Part shown: one piece after another, positions 1 through 8,875 of the stretch | Layout: each line of letters starts with the position of its first letter | Position numbering within the stretch: the stretch's first letter is position 1 | From: Candidatus Kuenenbacteria bacterium | GTDB taxonomy: Bacteria; Patescibacteriota; Patescibacteriia; UBA2196; GWA2-42-15 | Direction of reading: 5' to 3' | DNA length: 32,525 nt | NCBI GenBank assembly: GCA_012798565.1 | Contig: JAAZMX010000007.1 | Span: 1 to 32,525, forward strand | Program-made: the position numbers and the translations under genes | The notes under the pieces: model-generated | What the model was told of the DNA's origin: nothing | The model's input: only the letters and a program-made list of their open reading frames with translations | Databases searched by the model: none

Positions 1-203
1 GTTTCTTGAATGTCAACATAAGCTTTGGTGCGGGCTTCCCCGCCAACCATGACCAGTCCGGTGGTCGCGTAGCATTCAATGCCGGCATGAGTATCAGGAT
101 CTTGTTTGATCATCGCATCATAAATACCATCAGACAGCTGATCGCAGATCTTGTCTGGATGACCCTCGGTAACCGATTCGGAAGTAAAAATATGTTTCAA
201 CAT
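1..203 (-). CDS. metK: S-adenosylmethionine synthetase, N-terminal part (runs off window start)
   Basis: Reverse complement from ATG at 203 translates [67 protein letters not shown], the classic MetK N-terminus ([16 protein letters not shown]). Not in the ORF track because it is truncated. Confidence 0.96.
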   Translation of the reverse strand, partial: MLKHIFTSESVTEGHPDKICDQLSDGIYDAMIKQDPDTHAGIECYATTGLVMVGGEARTKAYVDIQE

Positions 204-228
204 AATTTTATAGCAGCTAAATTAATAA

Positions 229-1248
229 TTATGACTGATACAGGCGCAAATTTATTTTGGTAAATTCTATTGTGCGTTTAAAACCATCTTCCAGACCAAC
301 CAGCGGGAACCAACCGAGTGTTTCTCTGGCCAGGGTGATATCGGGAATATTATAGGAAGCAATATACCATTCAGGGTTACGATAAATAATCTTGGATTTT
401 GAATCAGTGAGTTTGATCGCCAGTTCGGCCGTGCTTTTAAGGGTGTGTTTTCCATAGTGGCCCAAATTGATCGGAGTAGTAAGAGACGAACCGGCCAATT
501 TGACCAAACCGTCAACAATATCATCAACATAGCAAAAAGTATTTTGGGTATTTTCATCCCCATAAACCACCAGGTCTTCATTGTTGATGGCACTGATGAT
601 AAAATCGGGAACGGAACGACCCTCGTTAAGGGCCATCCGAGGGCCGTAAGTGGTGAAAACACGGGCAATCTTGGCGTCGAGACCAAACTGACGCTGATAA
701 TAACTGACGATGGTTTCAGAAAAACGTTTGCCCTCGTCATAGGCACTGCGCGGACCGATGGGGTTGGTGCAGCCAAAATAATCTTCTTTGATTGGACCTT
801 GATCTTTGGGTATGCCATAAATATGCTGGCTGGAAACGTGAATGAAAGTAGCTTTGTACCTGACAGCGAGGTTGAGCATATTCTGAACACCGGCCGAGTT
901 GGCGCCGATAATTTCCAGGGCATATTTGGCATGATCTTTGGGTGCCGTAGGACAAGCAAGATTAAAAATCTTACTGATACCCTGAACGTTGATCTGAAAT
1001 TTTTTGAGTTCAGGATAATCATCAAGGTCAAGCGGCTCGGTAATGTCATGACGGATGAATTCAAAGTTTGGCAGCTGAAGCAGCTGGTCAATATTTTTCT
1101 CGTCGCCAGTAATAAAATTATCAATGGCAATAACGTTATAGTTTTTTACCAGAGAAGCGGCAAGATTGGAGCCGATAAAGCCGGCGGCACCGGTCAAAAT
1201 AATATTATCGCGGCCGGTAGCAAGAACGGTTCTGTCTTGGATTATCAT
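229..1248 (-). CDS. NAD-dependent epimerase/dehydratase (extended SDR; UDP-glucuronate decarboxylase / dTDP-glucose dehydratase-like)
   Basis: GAAGFIGSN Rossmann motif, SSQHIYG, YDEGK catalytic motif, ARVFTTYGPRM. Confidence 0.92.
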   Translation of the reverse strand: MIIQDRTVLATGRDNIILTGAAGFIGSNLAASLVKNYNVIAIDNFITGDEKNIDQLLQLPNFEFIRHDITEPLDLDDYPELKKFQINVQGISKIFNLACPTAPKDHAKYALEIIGANSAGVQNMLNLAVRYKATFIHVSSQHIYGIPKDQGPIKEDYFGCTNPIGPRSAYDEGKRFSETIVSYYQRQFGLDAKIARVFTTYGPRMALNEGRSVPDFIISAINNEDLVVYGDENTQNTFCYVDDIVDGLVKLAGSSLTTPINLGHYGKHTLKSTAELAIKLTDSKSKIIYRNPEWYIASYNIPDITLARETLGWFPLVGLEDGFKRTIEFTKINLRLYQS

Positions 1249-1286
1249 ACAATTATTATTTTAGATAGTAAGTTGCTAAGTTATAA

Positions 1287-1769
1287 TTATTTGGGGAAAG
1301 GCCCATTTTTTTTAAAAACCCAAATTTTGGTTAAATAATAAGTGAAGCCGGTGACCAGACCCATGGCGATAATTTTGCCGATAATATCATTGACAGTAAA
1401 ATGCTCGACAATGAGGAAAAGGAATAAGCCAGTGAGAATAAAACTTAAAATCAAAACAATAATAAAGCGAAAATATTGATAGTGAGAAGAGCCAGCATTA
1501 TGACGGAAGGTCCATTTTTTATGAAGGAAGAAACGAACAACACTGCCAACAAACATAGATAAGGCATTGGCCCAGAGATAATTTTCGTGCCAGAAATGAG
1601 AGAAACGAGTAAAAATAATATACAGGACAAGATCAAGAAAATTACTAAAATTACCAACGATCGAATATTTTATTAATTCTTTGGAGTCGGGGTAATGGCG
1701 GATAAAAGGCAGATTTCGGAAGCAAATGGCCGTTTTTTCATAAAAGAATTGTAAATATTTTTTAAGCAT
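1287..1769 (-). CDS. GtrA-like family membrane protein
   Basis: Four hydrophobic segments, pattern LIKYSIVGNFSNFLDLVLYIIFTRF...NALSMFVGSVVRFFLHKKWTF. ATG at 1769 (MLKKYLQFF) preferred over the TTG at 1778 used by the ORF track. Confidence 0.88.
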   Translation of the reverse strand: MLKKYLQFFYEKTAICFRNLPFIRHYPDSKELIKYSIVGNFSNFLDLVLYIIFTRFSHFWHENYLWANALSMFVGSVVRFFLHKKWTFRHNAGSSHYQYFRFIIVLILSFILTGLFLFLIVEHFTVNDIIGKIIAMGLVTGFTYYLTKIWVFKKNGPFPK

Positions 1770-1780
1770 AAAAAACAAAA

Positions 1781-3955
1781 TTATTTGCCGGCAGAAACCT
1801 TAACGCCGCCCCTAAATTTGGGATCATAGGCCATAAACTGGCCAAGGAGGCCACCGGTACCTCTAAAGATGCGGACGTGGGGACCACCACCCTGACCGGC
1901 ACCCGTGATAAGTTCATCTATCCCATCGCCGTTAATATCTCCTGAAGCCAAATTAACGCCGCCAGTAAATTTTTTATCATAAGCAAGAAACTGATTTTTT
2001 AGAATACCAAGTGAACTGAAAATTTTTATTTGGGGCGAAAGCTGGCTCATAGGAGCGATGGCGTAAGAAAGGCCGGAATCGTCATAATAACCGAAGGCCA
2101 CATTGATACCACCATAGAATTTATCAAAAGCCAGAAATTGTCTAATTAACTGGCCATGATAATTAAAGATTTTGACATAAGCTTGAGCGCCCGGACCGGA
2201 ACCAAGAATAATTTCTTCGAAACTGTCATTATTTACATCGCCAACGGCAATACTCAAGCCACCTTTGAAGAATTGATTAAGGGCCAAAAATTCTGAGAGC
2301 TTTTTGCCAGTTTGATTAAAAATCCTAACTAGCGGCTGATAACCGGCAGCCGGAACGGTAATAATTTCTTTCTGGCCGTCATTATTAACATCAGCAACCC
2401 CGACCCGCACGCCGAATTTCATTTCCTTATCATAGGCTAAAAATTTGGTTTTATAAACACCATTGATATCAAAGATATAAACCCAAGGTTCGGCTCCCTT
2501 TTCCGAGGAAACGATCAGTTCTTCCTGGTTGTCGCCATTGAGATCGCGGCTGGTAATATTGATGCCGTTACGGTTTGTTTTTTCCAGAGCGAAAAATTGA
2601 GAATATTGCTTGCCTTCAAAATAAGTTTTAACCTGAGGGCCACCGGATGGCCCAGGGGCGGTAACTAATTTATCAGTGCGAATTTCCAGTTGACTTAAAG
2701 AGTTTTTGGCGGCCGCCAAAGTGGCATAAACATTTAATTTGCCGTGTCCAAGTTTACCAAGATAGGTAGGGTTCTTGGCCTCAATATTATCAGTATTATT
2801 GAGTAAATAATCACGAATTTCTAAAATAGTTAATTCAGGCTTGAGCGCTTTGAGCAGACCGGCGGCGGCGCTGACTTGAGGAGCGGAAATAGAGGTACCA
2901 GACCAGAGACCGCCGTATTCCTTATCATATTGGGGGTGATTATTTTCTTGGAATAAAGTACTAAAGACACTCACGCCCGGAGTGACCAGGTCAATACATT
3001 TGCCATAGTTCGAAAAACTGGCCAGATGATCGTTGTTGTCAACCGAACCAACTCCGATAACCCAGTTATCCCCGGGGGTGTCACCATCATGACAAACTGG
3101 ATATTGAGGCTTGAAAGTCATATCAATCCCCTGATTGACTTCATTACCAGCCGCAGCCACAATCAGAATACCAGCTTGATAGGCCTTGGCGATGGCAGTT
3201 TTCAGGGTTTGCGATTCGCCCTCACCAACAAAGCTCAAGTTTATAATATGGGCGCCATTCAGGCGAGCATAGTCAATCGCCCTGGCAACGTCCAGAGTAC
3301 TACCGGTGCCTTCACCATTGAGAACTCGTAAAGCCATAATTTTGGCACGCCAATTAATACCAGTGATGCCGATTTTATTATTACCCTCGCCGGCAATCAC
3401 GCCGGCAATAATAGTGCCGTGGTTCATGCCAAGAAAATTATAATTACCATTAAATTTTGGTGAGGGATCCTGATCCTCGCTCAAGAAATCCCAGCCATAA
3501 TAATCATCAATATAACCATTACCATCATCATCAAGCCAATTGCCTGGGACTTCCTTGGTGTTGCGCCAGATATTATTTACGAGATCTGGATGATTTATAT
3601 TCACTCCTGTATCAATCACGGCAATGACCACACTGCTGTTACCAGTGCTGTAATTCCAGGCTTGTGGAACCTTAATCGAGGAAAGATAGGCTAACTGCTG
3701 AGGATAAAAAGTATCGTTGGGATCCAAAACTGAACGATAGAGATAGTTGGGCTCGAGGTATTCAATGGAATCATTATCTTGGCGATCAGAAATAAACTGC
3801 GCCACGGATTCATGGCCAGTATCCAATTGATAAATTTTGTCAGAATTTTTTAATTTGATAAGCACTTGGTTGGCTTGATGGGCTGGCGAACTGTCTATTT
3901 CGAAGTGCGAAGCGCGGATAGGCACACCAATAAAAAACAGGCCGATGATTATCAA
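1781..3955 (-). CDS. Secreted S8 (subtilisin-like) serine peptidase with C-terminal FG-GAP/VCBS-like repeats; annotated N-terminus likely incomplete (see finding at 3941-4005)
   Basis: Catalytic triad contexts VIAVIDTGVNINHPDL (Asp), NHGTIIAGVIAG (His), GTSISAPQVSAAAGLL (Ser), oxyanion AAAGNE. C-terminal ~50-aa repeats with D-x-N-x-D-G motifs (DLNGDN, DVNNDG, DVNNDS, DINGDG). Confidence 0.93.
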   Translation of the reverse strand: MIIIGLFFIGVPIRASHFEIDSSPAHQANQVLIKLKNSDKIYQLDTGHESVAQFISDRQDNDSIEYLEPNYLYRSVLDPNDTFYPQQLAYLSSIKVPQAWNYSTGNSSVVIAVIDTGVNINHPDLVNNIWRNTKEVPGNWLDDDGNGYIDDYYGWDFLSEDQDPSPKFNGNYNFLGMNHGTIIAGVIAGEGNNKIGITGINWRAKIMALRVLNGEGTGSTLDVARAIDYARLNGAHIINLSFVGEGESQTLKTAIAKAYQAGILIVAAAGNEVNQGIDMTFKPQYPVCHDGDTPGDNWVIGVGSVDNNDHLASFSNYGKCIDLVTPGVSVFSTLFQENNHPQYDKEYGGLWSGTSISAPQVSAAAGLLKALKPELTILEIRDYLLNNTDNIEAKNPTYLGKLGHGKLNVYATLAAAKNSLSQLEIRTDKLVTAPGPSGGPQVKTYFEGKQYSQFFALEKTNRNGINITSRDLNGDNQEELIVSSEKGAEPWVYIFDINGVYKTKFLAYDKEMKFGVRVGVADVNNDGQKEIITVPAAGYQPLVRIFNQTGKKLSEFLALNQFFKGGLSIAVGDVNNDSFEEIILGSGPGAQAYVKIFNYHGQLIRQFLAFDKFYGGINVAFGYYDDSGLSYAIAPMSQLSPQIKIFSSLGILKNQFLAYDKKFTGGVNLASGDINGDGIDELITGAGQGGGPHVRIFRGTGGLLGQFMAYDPKFRGGVKVSAGK

Positions 3956-4005
3956 AAAATTAAAATAGCAGCAACTTTATTTTGGAAATAGGAAAAAGTC
4001 ATAGA

Positions 4006-6228
4006 TTAGGGGTTGGAAATAAGATTATTGACGGTCATGCCTGGATGAGTGGCCAAGAAATCAGTTAATACTTTGTTAAACGAGGTTTGATCGCCGCTGT
4101 TCTGATAGATAGCCGCCAGTTGGCGCCAGTAGTCAATATTTTCGGGCTTGAGGTTAATTAATTTTTGATAAAGACTTATAAGGGTAGGATAATTTTTGGT
4201 TAGGCTATAAAGATTGACCAGGCGTTCAAGATTAACAATATTTTCTGACAACCCCAAATCAATCATAGTATTATACTCACTCGCGGCTTCTTCGTTCTGA
4301 CCAGTAATGATATAGGCCGTCAAGAGGAGCCAGCGGGCGTCAAGGTTTTTGGGGCTGAGAGCAACGCCCTTCTGAAAATAATTAGTGCCTTCCTTAAAAC
4401 TGCCCAGGCTAATAGCGGCTTGACCCATTTCAAAATAAATCTGCGGCCGTGTAGGCGATAATTTCAAGGCCTGCTCGCCCAGACGCAAGACCTGGCTGGG
4501 CAAAGTATGGTCGGTCGGAGTGGCGGCGTTGTACAAAATCATCAGATAAAGATAATTCTGCACATCAATGGGAGATTCGTCAATATTAGCCTTGATGGCC
4601 GAGAAGGCCGTTGCATAATTATCTTTTAATTGTTTTTGACCAGAAATATATTCAGAGCGGTTGAAATTTAAAATATTGTCTGTGAGCTTCTGCCGAATCT
4701 CCGGTGTGTGATAAGTATTAAGAGCTATGGCCTGCTGCATAGTGCTAATACCCTCGCCAATCTGGCCAAGATAGAATTTTTTTAATCCTTCTAGTGCCAG
4801 GGCGTTAGCTTTGGCTGGACGATAATTGAAGATAACAGCGGCTAGGATTAAAAATACCAGACAAGCAGCACTTAAAAAGTATTGGAGGGGCTGATAATTT
4901 TCCTCTGAAAGACCAGACTGGTAAAGACCCTGATGCCTATTAACAATAAAGCAGACGAAAGCTAAGACCATAAAAAGCATGATATAGGTAGGTAGACAAT
5001 CAAAAACAAAAATATTTTGGACAAAATGACCAAACAGAAAAGCGGTTGATAAAAGATAGATGGGCAAATTGGCACGATCCTTGAGGAGGAATTTGAAGAG
5101 ATAAAAAAAGCCCAGACCGAAAATAGCTAAATAGCCGATAAGGCCAAGCAGGCCAGCACTAACCGCGACATCAAAAACCGTATTGTGGGCGCGGTCAAAC
5201 CAAATTTGCGAGCCGTTGTCACGAAAAATTTCCGGATGAAAATATTTGTTGAAGGCAATATTGTAATTGTCCCAGCCATAGCCCAAAAGGAAGCGTTCGC
5301 GCCAACCGCGCCAAGAAGAGTCCCAGGCCAAGATACGTGATTGGGTAGTGATATCCGAGAGAGAAATAGTGGCAACGCGATTGAGAGTATTGGATTTGAC
5401 AATCCAAGAGGAATGACGATTACTCCAGACAAAAATAACAGAAAGCAGCAGAATAGACAAAAGCGATAAGGAAATAACTTTTACCCGACGGCGCGGCCAG
5501 AAAACAGCCAGAGCAATAAAGAGCGGGGGCAAGGTAACAGCCAAAGACAGAATAGCACCGCGTGTTTCAGTCTGCCAAAGAACATAAAGTTCAAAAATAA
5601 TTACCAATCCGGTGATTATTTTGGCCGGTATTTTTTTATATTCAAAAAATAAAAGCAAACTCAACCATAGGTGTCCGAGAGCATAGGCGCCAAGATAGGC
5701 CGGATTGCCCAAAGTAGATGATAGGCGGCCGGTGGCAGCGGAGACAATCCAAGAAATTTGGATATGCTCTTGCGCCAGAGCATATAAACCCACCAAAACA
5801 CTAATAAAAACCGAGGCACTAAAATATGACAGCCACTGACGACGTGAGCGCAGGGTTTGGGATAATAAAAAACAATAAATAATCAAATGAGAAATAGTCA
5901 AAGAACCTTCGCCACGCTCAATAGTACTCCAGAAGCTGCGGTAGGGATTGACACCGGTCAGACTAGTCAGAAGCACGATCAGTCCAAAGACCAGGATGGC
6001 GATGGTGAGTTTATGAAAACGCGGACGATACCAACGACAGAAGATGAGCAAAAGCAGATAGATAAAAAGAGCAAGCTCAATAATAAAGCGAAAATAAAAG
6101 ACTTTGAGCGAGATAAAAGGAAAAAGAAAATTCTCACCGACTAAAAGCGGGGTCAAAAGTGCTAAATATAAGCAAGCCCATAGACTATAGCGCAGATAGC
6201 GAACCAATGGTGAGTTAATATTAAACAT
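4006..6228 (-). CDS. O-antigen ligase/Wzy_C family multi-TM protein with C-terminal TPR-like repeats
   Basis: Multiple TM segments; RGEGSLTI, GRLSSTLGNPAYLGAYALGHL, ETRGAILSL, GYGWDNYNIAFNKYFHPE, WFDRAHNTVFDVAVSAGLLGLIGYL. Helical repeat C-terminus (FEMGQAAISLGSFKEGTNYFQKGVALSPKNLDARWLL). Confidence 0.9.
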   Translation of the reverse strand: MFNINSPLVRYLRYSLWACLYLALLTPLLVGENFLFPFISLKVFYFRFIIELALFIYLLLLIFCRWYRPRFHKLTIAILVFGLIVLLTSLTGVNPYRSFWSTIERGEGSLTISHLIIYCFLLSQTLRSRRQWLSYFSASVFISVLVGLYALAQEHIQISWIVSAATGRLSSTLGNPAYLGAYALGHLWLSLLLFFEYKKIPAKIITGLVIIFELYVLWQTETRGAILSLAVTLPPLFIALAVFWPRRRVKVISLSLLSILLLSVIFVWSNRHSSWIVKSNTLNRVATISLSDITTQSRILAWDSSWRGWRERFLLGYGWDNYNIAFNKYFHPEIFRDNGSQIWFDRAHNTVFDVAVSAGLLGLIGYLAIFGLGFFYLFKFLLKDRANLPIYLLSTAFLFGHFVQNIFVFDCLPTYIMLFMVLAFVCFIVNRHQGLYQSGLSEENYQPLQYFLSAACLVFLILAAVIFNYRPAKANALALEGLKKFYLGQIGEGISTMQQAIALNTYHTPEIRQKLTDNILNFNRSEYISGQKQLKDNYATAFSAIKANIDESPIDVQNYLYLMILYNAATPTDHTLPSQVLRLGEQALKLSPTRPQIYFEMGQAAISLGSFKEGTNYFQKGVALSPKNLDARWLLLTAYIITGQNEEAASEYNTMIDLGLSENIVNLERLVNLYSLTKNYPTLISLYQKLINLKPENIDYWRQLAAIYQNSGDQTSFNKVLTDFLATHPGMTVNNLISNP

Positions 6229-6280
6229 ATTGAGTTTATTTTATAATATCTAAGACAAATAAACAAGCTGTATGAAAAAC

Positions 6281-6309
6281 TTGAAAAAAGCGAGTGAATT
6301 GATTATAAT
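6281..6309 (+). promoter_or_regulatory. Sigma70-type promoter candidate for the plus-strand glycan operon
   Basis: TTGAAA (6281-6286), 17-nt spacer, TATAAT (6304-6309), 25 nt before the ATG at 6334, in the divergent intergenic region. Confidence 0.75.
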
Positions 6310-6333
6310 AAAAACAAGTAAAATGCCCAAATC

Positions 6334-7713
6334 ATGATCAGCCCATTGGCTAAAATTAAAAGAATAATTTTATTTTTAGGGGATGTCAGCATCCTTTATT
6401 TTTCGTTATGGTTGACATTGCTCGTGCGCTATCAGAAAATAGTATCTGCTCCCGTTTGGAACAAACACTGGCTCCCCTTTACGCTGGTGTTCGGTTTATG
6501 GATTATCATCTTTTTTATCAATAAACTTTACGAATTAGAGACGGCTAAAAATAGTTTCCAGTTTTACAGCCTGCTCGGCAAAAGCATGCTTTGGTGCGCG
6601 CTAATCGGATTTGTCTTTTTTTATGTCGCCACGACCGGCATCTCGCCCAAAACAATCTTAATTTTGGATTTACTCATTTTCAGTGGCCTGTTTTTTATCT
6701 GGCGGCGTTTTTATAACCAATTAGTGGTTCACAAAAAATTTTTAGAGGAGGCCCTGATGATCGGCTTGACTGCGGAAACAATCAATTTAGCGCAAGAGAT
6801 AAACAGCCAGCCGCAAAAAGGCATTCGGGTAAAAACGCTCGTGCGGCTAGACAACAACCAGGCGCCATTGACGGTTGATCCGTTCTTTGAAGTGCTGGAC
6901 GAAACGGTTAATCTTCAAAATTTGATTATCAAAAACAAAATACGCCTGGTGATTGTCGCCAATAATTTGAATGAACATCAAAAATTGATCAATCACTTGT
7001 ATCAATCACTGGCGCAAAAGATCACGATTTTTGACTTGCCAAAATTTGCCGAGGAATTCACGGGGAAAATCCTGGTAAATACGATCGGTCAATTGTGGTT
7101 TTTGGAAAATATCAAAGAGGGCAATAAAAAGGCCTATGAAACTACCAAGCGCCTAACCGATATCGTCTTGTCTTTGGGTCTTTTGCTGTTGACCATGCCT
7201 TTTTTGCCCCTGATTTATGGCCTAATCAGGCTCGGCAGTCCTGGCCCAGGATTTTTTCAACAGCAGCGAACCGGACGTAATGGCAAAAAATTCATGGCTG
7301 TTAAATTCCGGACGATGAGCGTGGACGCGGAAAAAAACGGGCCGCAATGGGCGCAAAAGAATGATCCGCGCGTTACCCCGGTGGGGAGATTTATGCGCAA
7401 ATCACGAATTGATGAAATTCCGCAACTCGTTAACATCTTGCGAGGCGAAATGAGTTTTATCGGACCCCGGCCGGAAAGACCGGAATTTATTGAAAAATTG
7501 AAGACCACGATCCCCTTTTATGAGACACGCCTGCTCATTAAGCCCGGCTTGACCGGCTGGGCGCAAATTAATTTTCCCTATGGCGCGTCAGAAGCCGACG
7601 CCTTGGAAAAATTACAGTATGATTTGTATTATATCAAAAACCGTTCGCTGACTTTGGACTGGTCAATTATTTTGAAAACAATTAAAACGGTATTGAGCGG
7701 CGGCGGACAGTAA
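6334..7713 (+). CDS. Polyprenyl glycosylphosphotransferase (initiating sugar-1-phosphate transferase, WbaP/WcaJ-like)
   Basis: N-terminal TM segments, C-terminal bacterial sugar transferase domain: SPGPGFFQQQRTGRNGKKFMAVKFRTM...DPRVTPVGRFMRKSRIDEIPQLVNILRGEMSFIGPRPERPEF...LLIKPGLTGWAQI. Confidence 0.96.
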   Translation: MISPLAKIKRIILFLGDVSILYFSLWLTLLVRYQKIVSAPVWNKHWLPFTLVFGLWIIIFFINKLYELETAKNSFQFYSLLGKSMLWCALIGFVFFYVATTGISPKTILILDLLIFSGLFFIWRRFYNQLVVHKKFLEEALMIGLTAETINLAQEINSQPQKGIRVKTLVRLDNNQAPLTVDPFFEVLDETVNLQNLIIKNKIRLVIVANNLNEHQKLINHLYQSLAQKITIFDLPKFAEEFTGKILVNTIGQLWFLENIKEGNKKAYETTKRLTDIVLSLGLLLLTMPFLPLIYGLIRLGSPGPGFFQQQRTGRNGKKFMAVKFRTMSVDAEKNGPQWAQKNDPRVTPVGRFMRKSRIDEIPQLVNILRGEMSFIGPRPERPEFIEKLKTTIPFYETRLLIKPGLTGWAQINFPYGASEADALEKLQYDLYYIKNRSLTLDWSIILKTIKTVLSGGGQ

Positions 7714-7715
7714 GA

Positions 7716-7743
7716 TGAATTATGAATAGTGAATTATGAATAA
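7716..7743. repeat. Tandem 14-nt direct repeat (TGAATTATGAATAG / TGAATTATGAATAA) containing the downstream start codon
   Basis: Two adjacent copies with 13/14 identity read directly in the sequence. Confidence 0.9.
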
Positions 7744-8875
7744 CGGAATAAAACTGAATGACAAAATTTTGGGATTTTTTTTGACAGAGAAAATGAGCTT
7801 GGCCAAATGGGAGCGAGCGGGCATCTTGTCACGAGAAATCGCGCCCTATAATCTTTTGGCAAAACATTTCAAAAAAATATATTTATTCACCTATGATGGC
7901 AAGGAAGAATTGGCCTATCAAAAATATTTGGCGCCGAATATCGAGATTGTTTACAAAAGATGGCGCATGCGAGCTAGGGATTATCGCTGGCTCTTGCCTT
8001 TTTTGAATTGGCGCAAGACACGAGCCTGTGATTTTTGGAAAACTAACCAGTTAAAAGCCCGAGCAGCACTAATCGCCAAAATAATAAAGCCCAAAGGACG
8101 GTTAATACTTAGAACTGGTTGGACACAATCTCTTTTTCAGATAAAACAAAACGGACGAGCCGACAAGGCCATTATACGCTGGGAGAAGATCGCTTATTGG
8201 TTGGCGGACATGGCGCTAGTTACTTCAGAAGGCGACAAAGAATATTTGATCAAAAAATATAAGATTGAACCGAAAAGAATAAAGCTAGTCGCCAATTATA
8301 TTGATACGGATAAATTTTCGCCACAACCAGGGAATAAATATGAAAATCGGATAGTTTATTCTGGTAAAATAGAGGAACAAAAAAATTTAGTAAATTTGGT
8401 AAAGGCGCTAGCGGGAACAGGAATCGGTTTGGATATAATTGGCGGAGCTATGGAGGAAAAGAGCGAGCAATTAAAAAAACAATTGGAAACATTGGCAAAG
8501 GAGCTCCAAGTAAAAGTGACTTTTAGCGGACGCAGACCAAACGATGAGTTGCCAGGGCTTCTGAATAAATATCGAATCTACGTTTTGCCGTCTCTTTATG
8601 AAGGGATGCCAAAGTCACTTTTGGAAGCGATGAGCGTCGGTTTGGCCTGTATCGGCACCAAAGTGGCAGGCACCAAGGAAGTTATTGAAAATAATAAAAC
8701 AGGACTTCTCACCAGCACGACAGTGGAATCGCTCAGAGAGACGATCGCAAAGCTGGTGGACAATCGGGAATGGCAAGAAAAATTGGGTGCGGCGGCGAGA
8801 GAATTTGTGGTAGATAACTTCGCCCTAGCAACCCAAATCAATAAAGAAATAAAGATCTATGAAAGTCTTGTTTAA
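7736..8875 (+). CDS. Glycosyltransferase, GT4-like (GT-B fold)
   Basis: RIVYSGKIEEQKNLVNLVKAL, VTFSGRRPNDELPGLLNKYRIYVLPSLYEGMPKSLLEAMSVGLACIGTKVAGTKEVIENNKTGLL. Confidence 0.9.
   Translation: MNNGIKLNDKILGFFLTEKMSLAKWERAGILSREIAPYNLLAKHFKKIYLFTYDGKEELAYQKYLAPNIEIVYKRWRMRARDYRWLLPFLNWRKTRACDFWKTNQLKARAALIAKIIKPKGRLILRTGWTQSLFQIKQNGRADKAIIRWEKIAYWLADMALVTSEGDKEYLIKKYKIEPKRIKLVANYIDTDKFSPQPGNKYENRIVYSGKIEEQKNLVNLVKALAGTGIGLDIIGGAMEEKSEQLKKQLETLAKELQVKVTFSGRRPNDELPGLLNKYRIYVLPSLYEGMPKSLLEAMSVGLACIGTKVAGTKEVIENNKTGLLTSTTVESLRETIAKLVDNREWQEKLGAAAREFVVDNFALATQINKEIKIYESLV

Noticed and set aside
204-228. TATAAA box just before metK
   Set aside because: Only 3 nt from the ATG, so it cannot act as a normal -10 for that start; probably AT-rich chance.
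267-1130. 287-aa minus-strand ORF in another frame of the epimerase gene
   Set aside because: Low-complexity hydrophobic translation; the overlapping SDR ORF explains the region.
445-1338. 297-aa plus-strand ORF antisense to the epimerase
   Set aside because: Fully overlaps a minus-strand gene with clear SDR motifs. The translation has no recognisable family features, so it is a shadow ORF.
3026-3331. 101-aa plus-strand ORF inside the subtilase
   Set aside because: Antisense to the catalytic core of the protease; no independent support.
3953-4002. Possible UGA recoding (code 25-like) explaining the subtilase frame break
   Set aside because: TGA is used as a genuine stop at several genes (14137, 16183, 18943). 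Reading through this TGA in frame would not join the protease frame anyway.
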